From JADJEI01 sp035328465 (GTDB lineage Bacteria; Bacteroidota; Ignavibacteria; Ignavibacteriales; Ignavibacteriaceae): a stretch of 40,176 nt of DNA. The position numbers and the translations under genes were made by a program. A model generated the notes under the pieces. The model was given only the letters and a program-made list of their open reading frames with translations, was not told the DNA's origin and ran no database searches. This document shows, piece by piece, positions 1 to 10,100 of this stretch. The stretch lies in contig DAOLIQ010000020.1 in the NCBI GenBank assembly GCA_035328465.1, positions 1 to 40,176 of the forward strand, read 5' to 3'. The first letter of the stretch is position 1. Every line of letters begins with the position of its first letter.

Positions 1-53
1 AGAGCACATCCTTGGTAAGGATGAGGTCACCGGTTCAATCCCGGTCGTCAGCT
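1..53 (+). tRNA. tRNA-Thr (anticodon GGT), 5' end cut off by window edge
   Basis: The 3' two thirds of a tRNA are visible. The anticodon stem is CATCC/GGATG (7-11 and 19-23) around the loop TTGGTAA, giving anticodon GGT at 14-16. The T stem is ACCGG/CCGGT (29-33 and 41-45), and the 3' acceptor strand runs 46-52. The acceptor 5' strand and most of the D arm lie outside the window. No CCA end is encoded; the sequence after the discriminator is CACA. Confidence 0.9.
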
Positions 54-74
54 CACAAAATATAAGGTATATAT

Positions 75-224
75 ATGAGAGAAATTATAACACTTGAATG
101 TACAGTCTGTAAAAGAAGAAATTATACTGCTACAAAAAATAAAAGGCTTCACCCGAATCGAGTGGAGTTTACAAAATATTGTCGTTGGGATAAGAAGCAT
201 ACTTTACATAAAGAAACAAAGTAA
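75..224 (+). CDS. rpmG: Large ribosomal subunit protein bL33
   Basis: This 49-residue basic protein is a bL33 protein, a small component of the 50S subunit near the E site. It starts MREIITLECTVC and ends HKETK. The first zinc-knuckle pair C9-x2-C12 is intact. The second half has C36, but D39 stands where the fourth ligand would be, so this looks like a partly degraded zinc ribbon. The gene lies between tRNA-Thr and tRNA-Trp, 7 nt before the latter, so it is probably co-transcribed with both and then cut out by tRNA processing. Length and sequence fit the family well. Confidence 0.95.
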   Translation: MREIITLECTVCKRRNYTATKNKRLHPNRVEFTKYCRWDKKHTLHKETK

Positions 225-231
225 TCTTGCT

Positions 232-304
<73 letters not shown>

Positions 305-329
305 CGCAGTAATTAAATTATAGGTTTTT

Positions 330-512
330 ATGAAAGATAAAATATTAGGCTTTTTTCAGGATGTATCGAAAGAAATGAAAAAAGTAACATGGCCAACAAA
401 GGACGAATTAAAAGAGTCGACTACGATAGTTATTGCACTTTCTTTAATTCTTTCTTTATTTACTTATGTGATTGATATGTTACTTAACACAATCTTCAAA
501 GGGATATATTAA
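330..512 (+). CDS. secE: Preprotein translocase subunit SecE
   Basis: SecE clamps the SecY channel in the inner membrane. The 60-residue protein is the short single-span form. Its amphipathic N-terminal helix carries the conserved KKVTWPT motif at residues 17-23, followed by one membrane helix at about 31-52. No strong Shine-Dalgarno sequence precedes the ATG. The gene sits between tRNA-Trp and nusG, 4 nt from the latter, which is the classical secE-nusG pair. Confidence 0.96.
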   Translation: MKDKILGFFQDVSKEMKKVTWPTKDELKESTTIVIALSLILSLFTYVIDMLLNTIFKGIY

Positions 513-516
513 ATAG

Positions 517-1053
517 ATGGATTTTAGATGGTATGTTGTCCGAACTTTCTCTGGTCACGAAGCTCGGGTTAAATCTGCAATAGATAGCGAATTAAATGAG
601 AATGAATCTTTAAAGGCAAAAATTCAGGAAGTTCTTGTTCCGACTGAAAAAGTATTTGAGGTAAAAGATGGAAAAAAAAGAAGCAAAATTAAAAATTTTT
701 TTCCAGGCTATATCCTCGTTAATGCAGAACTCGATAACAAAGTGAAGGAATTTATTCTAAACTTACCCTCTGTGATGGGATTTTTAGGGACGAAAACCCG
801 TCCTAACCCATTGCACCCGGAAGAAGTAAAAAGAATTGTCGGTCGAATAACCCAAGATGAAGATGGGGAAAGATTAGAAACGATTTTTAGAACCGGTGAT
901 TTTGTTAAAATTGTTGATGGTCCGTTTAATAATTTTAATGGCACCGTACAAGAAGTTAATGAAGAAAAAATGAAAATTAAAGTGATGGTTTCTATTTTTG
1001 GAAGAAAAACTCCTGTAGAAATTGACTTTATCCAAGCAGAATTAGAAAAATAA
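517..1053 (+). CDS. nusG: Transcription termination/antitermination protein NusG
   Basis: NusG binds the beta' clamp of RNA polymerase, increases processivity, and links transcription to Rho or the ribosome. The 178-residue protein shows the NGN domain starting WYVVRTFSGHE (residues 5-15) with the conserved FPGY at 62-65. A C-terminal KOW domain follows at about 126-160 (GDFVKIVDGPF, then NGTVQEV). No extra domain II insertion is seen. It lies 4 nt after secE and 22 nt before rplK, consistent with one transcript. Confidence 0.97.
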   Translation: MDFRWYVVRTFSGHEARVKSAIDSELNENESLKAKIQEVLVPTEKVFEVKDGKKRSKIKNFFPGYILVNAELDNKVKEFILNLPSVMGFLGTKTRPNPLHPEEVKRIVGRITQDEDGERLETIFRTGDFVKIVDGPFNNFNGTVQEVNEEKMKIKVMVSIFGRKTPVEIDFIQAELEK

Positions 1054-1075
1054 AAATATTTGAACAGGTAGAATT

Positions 1076-1501
1076 ATGGCAAAAAAAATATCAGGTTTTA
1101 TAAAATTACAAATCCCCGCTGGAAAAGCTAACCCTTCACCTCCGGTTGGTCCTGCACTTGGTCAGAAGGGTGTCAACATTATGGAGTTCTGTAAACAGTT
1201 CAATGCCAGGACTAATGACAAGGAGGGGTTAATCATCCCTGTTGTTATTACAGTTTATTCCGATAAGTCATTTACATTCATAACTAAAACACCACCAGCA
1301 GCTGTCCTTCTTAAAAGAGCTGCTAAAATTGAGAGAGGTTCTCCGGAATCAAATAAAAATAAAGTTGGGAAAGTGAATGCTAAACAGGTTAGAGAAATTG
1401 CTGAATTAAAAATGCCTGATTTAAATGCTTTCGATGTTGAGCATGCGATGAGCATGGTTGCAGGAACAGCACGAAGTATGGGCTTAACAGTTGAAGAATA
1501 A
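1076..1501 (+). CDS. rplK: Large ribosomal subunit protein uL11
   Basis: uL11 forms the base of the L7/L12 stalk and binds the GTPase-associated region of 23S rRNA. The 141-residue length is exactly typical. The N-terminal domain carries the proline-rich switch with GPALGQ at residues 25-30, and the C-terminal rRNA-binding domain ends in the usual GTARSMGL segment. A weak purine-rich ribosome binding site (ACAGGTAG) precedes the ATG. It is followed after 24 nt by rplA, the usual pair that L1 autoregulates in many bacteria. No L1-binding leader is clear here. Confidence 0.97.
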   Translation: MAKKISGFIKLQIPAGKANPSPPVGPALGQKGVNIMEFCKQFNARTNDKEGLIIPVVITVYSDKSFTFITKTPPAAVLLKRAAKIERGSPESNKNKVGKVNAKQVREIAELKMPDLNAFDVEHAMSMVAGTARSMGLTVEE

Positions 1502-1525
1502 TTTATTAAAGTTTCAGGAAAAAAG

Positions 1526-2221
1526 ATGAATCAGACAAAACGATCTAAGGAAATTTCAAAAAATTTGATTAAGGACAAAGAATATACTATTGCAGAAGCA
1601 GTAAGTTTTCTTAAGAAAAGTTCAACAGTAAAGTTTGTAGAATCACTTGATTGTGCAATACGTCTTGGTGTTGATCCACGCCACGCAGACCAGATGGTTC
1701 GGGGAACCGTATCCCTGCCTTACGGAACAGGCAAAACCATGAAAGTCCTAGTAATTGCAAAAGGTGCAAAAGTTCAGGAATCTTTAGACGCTGGAGCAGA
1801 TTTTGCAGGATTAGAAGATTATCTTGAAAAGATTAAAGGAGGATGGGCAGATATTGATGTTATTATTGCCACCCCCGATACAATGGGAGAACTTGGAAAA
1901 CTTGGTAAAGTTTTAGGACCAAAGGGTCTTATGCCTAATCCTAAAAGCGGTACGGTAACAATGGATGTTGCAAAAGCAGTGAAAGAAGTCAAAGCCGGAA
2001 AAATAGAATTCCGTGTAGAAAAAGCCGGAATTGTCCACACATCACTCGGCAAGTTGAATTTTGAAGAAGAAAAATTAGTAGAAAATACTAAAGCATTTTT
2101 AAATACAATTATAAAACTTAAGCCTACTTCATCGAAGGGAGATTATATTAAAAGTCTGTTCTTATCATCAACGATGGGTCCAGGCTTAAAAATTGGTAAA
2201 GATGAAATAGCAGTACATTAG
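1526..2221 (+). CDS. rplA: Large ribosomal subunit protein uL1
   Basis: uL1 builds the L1 stalk that helps release E-site tRNA, and often represses its own operon by binding the mRNA. The 231-residue protein has the signature GPKGLMPNPK at residues 131-140 and the paired N- and C-terminal domain-I segments typical of the family. The start is preceded by AGGAAAAAAG. It is followed by a 74-nt gap before rplJ. Confidence 0.97.
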   Translation: MNQTKRSKEISKNLIKDKEYTIAEAVSFLKKSSTVKFVESLDCAIRLGVDPRHADQMVRGTVSLPYGTGKTMKVLVIAKGAKVQESLDAGADFAGLEDYLEKIKGGWADIDVIIATPDTMGELGKLGKVLGPKGLMPNPKSGTVTMDVAKAVKEVKAGKIEFRVEKAGIVHTSLGKLNFEEEKLVENTKAFLNTIIKLKPTSSKGDYIKSLFLSSTMGPGLKIGKDEIAVH

Positions 2222-2295
2222 ATTTTACGCACTAAACAATAAATAATAATCGCTTCTAAACCGACACAAAAAATAAATTAAGTGACGGAAGTAAA
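2222..2295 (+). promoter_or_regulatory. rplJ leader region (possible L10 autoregulatory leader)
   Basis: In many bacteria the mRNA leader in front of rplJ binds the L10-L12 complex. This 74-nt AT-rich spacer is larger than most gaps in the cluster and sits in that position. I could not draw a convincing kink-turn or stable hairpin in it, so the regulatory assignment rests on position alone. The purine-rich GACGGAAG just before the start is the likely ribosome binding site. Confidence 0.25.
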
Positions 2296-2817
2296 ATGAA
2301 TAAAACAGAAAAATCAGAAGTCATTTCCAATGTTGTGGAAATGATTAAAAATTCCTCGGCAGTTTATGTCACTGATTATTCCGGAATTAACGTAGCGGAT
2401 ATCACGGGTATTCGAAACGAATTTAGGAAAGAAAAAGTCAGTTACTTCGTTGTAAAAAATACCTTTTTCAAAAGAGCAATCAATGAAACTGGTAAATACA
2501 GCAATCTTGCCAATCATTTGACCGGAATGTCCGGCTATGCATTTGCAAATGCTGATCCAACGGCACCGGCAAAAATCATCAAAAAATATTTTGATGCCAC
2601 TCAAAAATTATCTTTAAAGGCCTGCTATATTGAAAACCAGTTTTATGATGGAAGTCGTTTAAACGAAATCGCTTCTCTTCCTTCTAAACCAGAAATTATA
2701 GCGGGTATTTTGGGTAGTTTATCTTCACCTGCATCAGGTATTGTAGGTACCTTAAACGCTGTGATTAGAGATTTGATAAGTGTAGTTGATGAAATCTCTA
2801 AAAAACAAGCAGCATAA
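2296..2817 (+). CDS. rplJ: Large ribosomal subunit protein uL10
   Basis: uL10 anchors the dimers of bL12 to the ribosomal stalk. The 173-residue protein has the family opening with conserved VYVTDYSGINV at about residues 24-34, then the FRKEKVSYFVVKNT segment that contacts rRNA. The C-terminal helix after about residue 135, which binds bL12 dimers, ends in SKKQAA. It precedes rplL by 34 nt, the conserved stalk pair. Confidence 0.97.
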   Translation: MNKTEKSEVISNVVEMIKNSSAVYVTDYSGINVADITGIRNEFRKEKVSYFVVKNTFFKRAINETGKYSNLANHLTGMSGYAFANADPTAPAKIIKKYFDATQKLSLKACYIENQFYDGSRLNEIASLPSKPEIIAGILGSLSSPASGIVGTLNAVIRDLISVVDEISKKQAA

Positions 2818-2851
2818 ATTTGAAATGAAACATAAGTAATAGGAGAAAAAA

Positions 2852-3226
2852 ATGTCCGAAAAAATAGCAGAGATCGTTGAAAAAATTAAAGGCTTATCTT
2901 TAGTTGAAGCCTCTGAATTGAAAAAAGCACTCGAAACAGAATTTGGTGTTTCCGCATCAGCCCCAATGATGATGGCTGGTCCTGTGGCTGCCGCTTCTGC
3001 CCCAGCCGAAGAAAAAACTGAGTTTGATGTAGTTCTTATCTCCGCTGGGGAAAAGAAAATCAACGTTATTAAAGTTGTAAGAGCTCATACAGGTTTAGGC
3101 TTAAAAGAGGCTAAAGATTTAGTTGATACAGCACCTCAAAAAGTTAAGGAAGCTATCTCAAAAGATGAAGCTGAAAAACTTAAAAAAGAATTCGAAGAAG
3201 CCGGCGCTACCGTAGAAGTTAAATAA
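2852..3226 (+). CDS. rplL: Ribosomal stalk protein bL12
   Basis: bL12 recruits and activates translational GTPases such as EF-G and EF-Tu, both encoded further on in this window. The 124-residue acidic protein has a dimerisation N-terminal domain (1-32), an Ala/Pro-rich hinge with a run of methionines (33-55), and the conserved C-terminal domain with KINVIKVVRAHTGLGLKEAK. A strong AGGAG ribosome binding site lies 10 nt before the ATG, fitting its multi-copy stoichiometry. Confidence 0.98.
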   Translation: MSEKIAEIVEKIKGLSLVEASELKKALETEFGVSASAPMMMAGPVAAASAPAEEKTEFDVVLISAGEKKINVIKVVRAHTGLGLKEAKDLVDTAPQKVKEAISKDEAEKLKKEFEEAGATVEVK

Positions 3227-3261
3227 GGCATTCGATTAAAATTATTTTGCCCTGGCAGCGA

Positions 3262-3300
3262 GTGATAGCGAAAATCATCGTTATCACTTTCTGTCTTTTT
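3262..3300 (+). terminator. Hairpin attenuator between rplL and rpoB
   Basis: A 9-bp stem GTGATAGCG (3262-3270) pairs with CGTTATCAC (3279-3287), with one G-U pair and an 8-nt loop. It is followed by TTTCTGTCTTTTTG. The imperfect T tract suggests a partial terminator. In E. coli a partial attenuator at the same place lets ribosomal stalk genes be expressed more than rpoBC; the same role is inferred here. Confidence 0.65.
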
Positions 3301-3355
3301 GTGTTTATACGATTTAAGATTCTAACGAACTAGAAATTATTTAAGAGGTCATCAT

Positions 3356-6300
3356 TTGGTAAACGAACGCATATCCTTTGGAAAAATTCCTTCTGTACTA
3401 AAAGCACCAGACTTATTAGACATTCAGAAAGGAACTTTTGAAGATTTTATTCAGAATAATGTACCAGCAGCTAAACGAGAGATAAAAGGATTACAAAATG
3501 TCTTCCTTTCTAACTTTCCAATTTTTGACAATAAAGAAAATTACAGGCTTGATTTTCTGGAATACTTCATCGAAAAACCGCGCTTCTCTTTGGAAGAATG
3601 CCTTGAAAGAGGATTAACATTCGCCACCCCGCTTAAAGCAAAACTTAGATTATCTGCAAAAGATCCCGAAACAGGAGAGTTTGTTAACAGCGTTGAGCAG
3701 GAAGTTTATTTGGGTAATCTTCCATTTATGACTAATAAAGGCACATTTGTCATCAATGGTGCTGAACGTGTAATTGTTTCGCAGCTTCATAGATCTCCCG
3801 GTGTTGCTTTTGCACAGACGGTTCATCCCAACGGAACTCCAATTTATTCTGCAAGGATTATTCCACTTCGAGGGAGTTGGGTCGAATTTGCCACAGATAT
3901 AAATTCGATACTCTATGTTTATATTGACAGACGCAAAAAATTTCCGGCAACTACTTTATTAAGAGCATTAGGTTTTGTTTCCGATGAGGAAATATTAAAC
4001 TTATTCAACATTTATGAAGTAATTGACCTTAAAAAAGTCAACCCGGCAGATTATATTGGTAGATATATTGCCAGCGATGTTTTTGATATGGCGACTGGTG
4101 AAATCTTTTTAACTAAGGAAAGTGTTTTAACCGAAGAAGATGTAGAAAGGCTTGGTGAGGCTGAAGTTGATAAACTAAAACTCATTCGAGAAGGAAACGT
4201 TCCGGAAGATGATTTAATTTTAAACACACTCCGAAAAGATACCGCACATACAAAAGAAGAAGCTCTTTTTGCAATATATAGACAGCTTCGTACAGGAGAA
4301 GCCCCTGACGCAGAAACTGCTTTAGCATTAATTGATAAATTATTCTTCAACGACAAAAGATATGATCTTGGTGACGTTGGTCGTCATCGTATGAATGACA
4401 AATTAGGACTAAGCCATCCTGAAACTATGACGGTTTTGACAATTGATGATATTGTTTCCATCATGTCTAATATTATAAAATTAAAAAATGGTGAAGAAGA
4501 GGTTGATGATATTGATCATCTTGGCAATAGAAGAATTAGAACAGTCGGCGAACAATTAGGTCAGCAGTTCAACATCGGAATGGCTCGCATGGCTCGTACA
4601 ATTAAAGAGAGAATGAACTTACGCGATACTGAACATTTTACTCCGCAGGAGTTAGTAAACGCAAGAACTATAAGTAGTGTTATAAATGCTTTCTTTGGTA
4701 CAAATCAGCTTTCGCAATTCATGGATCAAACTAATCCTTTAGCCGAAATGACCCACAAAAGAAGGATGTCAGCATTAGGACCCGGAGGCTTGACAAGAGA
4801 GCGTGCAGGTTTCGAAGTCAGAGACGTGCATTACACTCATTATGGTCGCTTATGTCCAATTGAAACTCCTGAAGGACCAAATATTGGGTTAATTTCTTCT
4901 CTTACTATTTATGCAAGAGTTAATCGCTATGGGTTTTTGGAGACTCCTTATAGAAAAGTTCATAAAGGAAAAGTTTCTAATGAAGTTGAGTACCTAACAG
5001 CAGAGCAAGAAGACCAATTTACAATAGCACAAGCAAATGCTCCATTAACCGAACAATCAAGGTTTGCAAACGAACGTGTAAAATCAAGGCTGAAAGGCGA
5101 ATTCCCAGTTGCAACTCCAGAAAACATTCAGTATATGGATGTCGCCCCTGCACAAATCGTAAGTGCCGCCGCCGCCCTAATCCCGTTTCTTGAGCACGAT
5201 GATGCTAACAGAGCGTTAATGGGTTCAAACATGCAAAGACAGGCAGTTCCATTATTAATTCCGGAAGCTCCAATTGTTGGAACAGGAATGGAGCGCAAAT
5301 TGGCTCTGGATTCGAGAGCTGTATTAATAGCTGAGGACGATGGTGTTGTTGAGTATGTAGATGCTAACAAAATAATAATCAAATATGATATTAATGCTAA
5401 TAGTCTTGAAGCTCTGACAAGCTTTACCGACATCAGAAGAGCTACCCATAAATTGACTAAATTTAGCGGAACAAACCAGGAAACGTGCATCAATCAAAAA
5501 CCAATCGTAAAGATCGGACAGCGAGTTCAAAAGGGAGATGTAATTGCTGACGGTGCTGCAACTGAACATGGCGATTTAGCACTTGGTAGAAATGTGCTCG
5601 TTGCGTTTATGCCTTGGCGAGGTTATAATTTTGAAGATGCCATAATTATCAGCGAAAAAGTTGTTAGCCAGGATCTTTTTACTTCTATTCATATCGAAGA
5701 ATTTGAATTACAAGTAAGAGAAACCAAACGCGGCGAGGAAGAATTAACAAGAGAAATTCCTAATGTAAGCGAAGAAGCTGTTAAAAATTTAGACGAATAT
5801 GGAATTGTAAGGGAAGGGGCAGAAGTTAAGGAAGGTGATATTCTAATCGGAAAAATCACACCAAAAGGTGAAACCGATCCTACTCCTGAAGAAAAACTGT
5901 TGAGAGCGATATTCGGTGATAAAGCTGGCGATGTTAAAGATGCTTCGCTCAAAGCACCTCCCGGATTACGCGGCACAGTCATCAAAACACGATTATTTAA
6001 TCGTAAAAAAAGAGATGGTGATACCAAGAAAAATGAGAAGAAAGCTTTTGATGATTTAGAATTGAAACATAATTCTGCTCTTTCCGAACATTATAAAAAG
6101 TTAGTGGAAAAACTGACCAAGCTTTGCGGTGGTGAAATAACTTCAGGAATCAGAGATCTTGATGGCAGCGTGGTCCTTCGAAACGGAACAAATATCAAAG
6201 AAAATACTTTTTCAGAAATGGACGATGTAACCAAACTTGATTACACCTTAAACTGGTTTGAGAGCAAGAAATTAAATAGTCACATCTCTGTTCTCTATAA

Positions 6301-7141
6301 AAATTATTTTGAAGCACTCTCGGATATTGAGGAGGAATACAAAAAAGAAAAATTAAAAATCGCCAGTGGTGATGAACTTCCCCCGGGGATAGTTCAACTT
6401 GCAAAAGTTTATGTCGCCAAAAAGCGAAAGCTCTCTGTGGGTGATAAAATGGCTGGCAGACATGGAAATAAAGGTGTTGTCGCTAAAATTGTTCCAGCAG
6501 AAGACATGCCGTTCTTGCCTGATGGAACTCATGTGGATATAATATTAAATCCTTTGGGTGTTCCTTCAAGAATGAACCTTGGACAACTTTATGAAACGGC
6601 ACTTGGCTGGGCTGGAAAAGCACTCGGAGTTAAATTTTCAACTCCAATCTTTGATGGTGCTAAAGTTGAAGATGTTGAAGAGTGGCTTAAAAAAGCTTCA
6701 CTTGAGTCAGGAAGCAAAACCGATCTTTATAATGGCAGAACCGGAGAAAAATTTCATCAAAAGGTAACTTGCGGCTATATCTATATGCTTAAATTGAGCC
6801 ATCTTGTAGATGATAAAATTCACGCCCGTTCAATTGGACCATACTCACTAATTACACAACAGCCATTAGGCGGAAAAGCTCAGTTCGGCGGTCAGAGATT
6901 TGGTGAAATGGAAGTCTGGGCACTCGAGGGTTATGGTGCTTCACATATATTACAAGAAATACTTACTATAAAAAGTGATGATGTAGTTGGAAGAGCAAAG
7001 GCTTATGAGTCTATTGTTAAAGGTGAAAATTTATTGGAACCGAATGTTCCTGAAGCCTTTAATGTAATGATTAAAGAACTCCAGGGATTAGGACTGGACA
7101 TAAAAGTTAATGCGCACAATCCGAATCAAATTAGAAATTAG
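3356..7141 (+). CDS. rpoB: DNA-directed RNA polymerase subunit beta
   Basis: The beta subunit forms half of the RNA polymerase active-site cleft. The start is TTG, preceded by AAGAGGT 7 nt upstream; no nearby ATG fits. The 1261-residue protein carries the rifampicin-pocket segment at about 446-474. It has D457, H467 and S472 at the places of E. coli D516, H526 and S531, so the pocket looks wild type. The segment RLCPIETPEGPNIGLI follows. Near the C-terminus the conserved GGKAQFGGQRFGEMEVWALE block contacts beta'. It is separated from rplL by a 129-nt spacer with a hairpin and lies 10 nt before rpoC. Confidence 0.98.
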   Translation: MVNERISFGKIPSVLKAPDLLDIQKGTFEDFIQNNVPAAKREIKGLQNVFLSNFPIFDNKENYRLDFLEYFIEKPRFSLEECLERGLTFATPLKAKLRLSAKDPETGEFVNSVEQEVYLGNLPFMTNKGTFVINGAERVIVSQLHRSPGVAFAQTVHPNGTPIYSARIIPLRGSWVEFATDINSILYVYIDRRKKFPATTLLRALGFVSDEEILNLFNIYEVIDLKKVNPADYIGRYIASDVFDMATGEIFLTKESVLTEEDVERLGEAEVDKLKLIREGNVPEDDLILNTLRKDTAHTKEEALFAIYRQLRTGEAPDAETALALIDKLFFNDKRYDLGDVGRHRMNDKLGLSHPETMTVLTIDDIVSIMSNIIKLKNGEEEVDDIDHLGNRRIRTVGEQLGQQFNIGMARMARTIKERMNLRDTEHFTPQELVNARTISSVINAFFGTNQLSQFMDQTNPLAEMTHKRRMSALGPGGLTRERAGFEVRDVHYTHYGRLCPIETPEGPNIGLISSLTIYARVNRYGFLETPYRKVHKGKVSNEVEYLTAEQEDQFTIAQANAPLTEQSRFANERVKSRLKGEFPVATPENIQYMDVAPAQIVSAAAALIPFLEHDDANRALMGSNMQRQAVPLLIPEAPIVGTGMERKLALDSRAVLIAEDDGVVEYVDANKIIIKYDINANSLEALTSFTDIRRATHKLTKFSGTNQETCINQKPIVKIGQRVQKGDVIADGAATEHGDLALGRNVLVAFMPWRGYNFEDAIIISEKVVSQDLFTSIHIEEFELQVRETKRGEEELTREIPNVSEEAVKNLDEYGIVREGAEVKEGDILIGKITPKGETDPTPEEKLLRAIFGDKAGDVKDASLKAPPGLRGTVIKTRLFNRKKRDGDTKKNEKKAFDDLELKHNSALSEHYKKLVEKLTKLCGGEITSGIRDLDGSVVLRNGTNIKENTFSEMDDVTKLDYTLNWFESKKLNSHISVLYKNYFEALSDIEEEYKKEKLKIASGDELPPGIVQLAKVYVAKKRKLSVGDKMAGRHGNKGVVAKIVPAEDMPFLPDGTHVDIILNPLGVPSRMNLGQLYETALGWAGKALGVKFSTPIFDGAKVEDVEEWLKKASLESGSKTDLYNGRTGEKFHQKVTCGYIYMLKLSHLVDDKIHARSIGPYSLITQQPLGGKAQFGGQRFGEMEVWALEGYGASHILQEILTIKSDDVVGRAKAYESIVKGENLLEPNVPEAFNVMIKELQGLGLDIKVNAHNPNQIRN

Positions 7142-7151
7142 GAGTTAAAAA

Positions 7152-10100
7152 ATGTCGTTTAGAATTCAAGAAAATGCAATGAAAGATATTCAGACACTGA
7201 CAATTACTCTTGCCAGTCCCGACGATATACTTTCAAGATCCTATGGAGAAGTTACAAAGCCCGAGACGATTAATTATAGATCTTTCAGACCGGAAAAAGA
7301 TGGTTTATTCTGCGAAAAGATTTTTGGTCCAACACGAGATTGGGAATGCTACTGCGGTAAGTACAAAAGAATTAGATACAAAGGAATTATTTGCGATCGT
7401 TGCGGCGTTGAAGTAACACAGAAAAGTGTCCGCCGCGAAAGGATGGGGCATATTGGCCTTGCTGTTCCAATTGTTCATATCTGGTTTTTCAGAACCCAAC
7501 CTTCAAAAATTGGCAATATTATTGGCCTAAGTCTCAAAGAATTAGAAAAAGTCGTTTATTATGAATCTTATATTGTTCTTAATCCTGGACCTACAGGATT
7601 AAATAAGAAAGATTTAATTTCTGAAGATCAATATTTTGAAGTGTTGAACTCTTTGCCCGCAGGAAACGAAAAATTAAATGATGAAGACCCGAATAAATTT
7701 GTGGCTCGAATCGGCGGTGATGCAGTTAAAGAAATTCTTAAAAAAATTGATATCGAAAAGGTATCGAAAGAATTGCGTGAGCAGGTAAAAGTTGAAAACT
7801 CTCAACAAAAGAAGCAGGATCTACTGAAGCGTCTTCGAGTTCTTGAAGCATTCAAAGAATCAGAAAACAAAGTCGCGAACCGACCGGAGTGGATGGTTAT
7901 GAGTTACATCCCGATCATACCTCCGGAATTGCGTCCGCTTGTTCCTCTTGAAGGCGGAAGGTTTGCTACAAGTGACTTGAATGATTTATATAGAAGAGTG
8001 ATTATCAGAAATAATCGCTTAAAAAGATTGATTGATATCAAGGCGCCTGAAGTCATACTAAGAAATGAAAAAAGAATGCTTCAGGAGTCAGTTGATGCAT
8101 TATTTGATAATTCAAGAAGAGGAAGCGCCGTACGAAGTGATAACAACCGTCCATTGAAATCATTAAGTGACATGCTCAAAGGTAAACAAGGTCGTTTTCG
8201 CCAAAATCTTCTTGGCAAAAGAGTTGATTATTCAGGCAGGTCAGTTATTGTGGTTGGTCCAGAATTGAAACTACATCAGTGCGGGCTTCCTAAGGATATG
8301 GCGATAGAACTTTTCAAACCGTTTGTGATCAGAAAGTTAATTGAACGCGGACATAACAAAACAGTTAAAAGCGCCCGTAAAGTTGTTGATAGGAAAGATC
8401 CAATAATCTGGGATGTACTCGCAAAGATCATCGAGGGACATCCGGTACTTTTAAATAGGGCACCTACCTTGCATAGACTTGGTATTCAAGCATTTCAACC
8501 AATACTAATTGATGGCCGTGCTATTCAATTACATCCTATGGTCTGCACAGCCTTCAATGCTGACTTTGATGGTGATCAGATGGCTGTTCATGTGCCGCTT
8601 TCGTACGAGGCACAGCTCGAAGCTAATTTATTAATGCTTAGCAGCCATAATATTATGTCTCCCCAAAATGGAAGCCCGATTGTTGTTCCCACACAGGATA
8701 TAGTGTTAGGGTGCTATTATCTAACAAAACACAAAGATGGAGATAAGGGAGAGGGGTTAACTTTTGGATCTCCTGAAGAAGTAATAATAGCATATAACTC
8801 AAAAGTGATTGGTTTGCATGCAAAAATTAAAGTTAGAATAGATGGACAGATTATAGAAACCACAACAGGGAAAATAATTTTTAATCAAATTGTACCCAAG
8901 GAAATGGGTTATTATAATCAAGTTCTGGTTAAGAAAACATTTGGTGGATTTATCGGAAAAATGTTTTTAAAATTGGGCAATAAAGTCACCGCTAAATTTC
9001 TTGATGATCTAAAAGAATTAGGCTTTAGATATTCAACGGCAGGGGGTCTATCAGTAAGTTACGCTGATATGATTATTCCTGAAGAAAAAGAATTGCTTAT
9101 TACTAAAGCAAATAAAAAGGTAGAGGGAATTTTAAATGAACACGAACAAGGCGTTATTACTGACGCTGAAAGATATAACAAAATTATCGACGTTTGGACG
9201 CATACCACTAACGATGTTGCTAAAGCATTAATGGATAAAATCCGTTTTCACAATGGAGGATTCAATTCACTGCACATGATGGTTGATTCGGGTGCGAGAG
9301 GTTCGCAGGAACAGGTTAGACAACTTGCAGGAATGCGTGGTCTAATGATGAAACCTCAGAAATCACTTTCAGGTCAGGCGGGGGAAATAATTGAGAACCC
9401 AATTGTTGCAAACTTTAAGGAAGGACTTTCTGTACTCGAATATTTTATATCTACACATGGTGCTCGAAAAGGATTGGCAGATACAGCGCTTAAAACCGCT
9501 GACGCAGGCTATCTGACACGAAGATTAGTTGATGTTGCACAAGATGTAATTATAACTGAAGATGACTGCGGTACAATTCTGGGAATTGAGATTAAAGCTC
9601 TGAAAGATGTTGAACAGGAAAGAGAGCCATTAGCAGAACGAGTAATTGGCAGAGTAACACAAGAAGATGTATTTGATCCCCGAACTGATGAGCTCATTGT
9701 AGGATCAGGGCAGCTTATTACTGAATCCATTGCTGAAAAAATTGAAGATGCAAATCTTGATTCGGTTTATATCCGAACCGTACTTACTTGTGAATCTCGA
9801 AGAGGTGTTTGTGCAAAATGTTATGGTAGAAACCTTACGAATGCTAAGATGGTGGAGATAGGCGAGGCAGTTGGAATCGTAGCAGCACAGTCCATTGGCG
9901 AACCAGGAACTCAGCTAACCTTGAGAACCTTCCATCTTGGGGGAACATCATCCAGAATTGCAAGCCAGTCACAAGTAGAATCAAATGTTGACGGTATAAT
10001 TAAGTTTGATCGAATCAATTTTGTTGAGCGTGCAGATTATTTAGGCAAAACTAAAGTTGTTACAGGCAGAAGAGGCGCTATAGCTATTTACGATACTGAT

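Noticed and set aside
5128..5493. Antisense open frame of about 120 codons in rpoB
   Set aside because: It lies wholly opposite a highly conserved coding region, shows no recognisable domain, and has the look of a shadow frame caused by codon bias.
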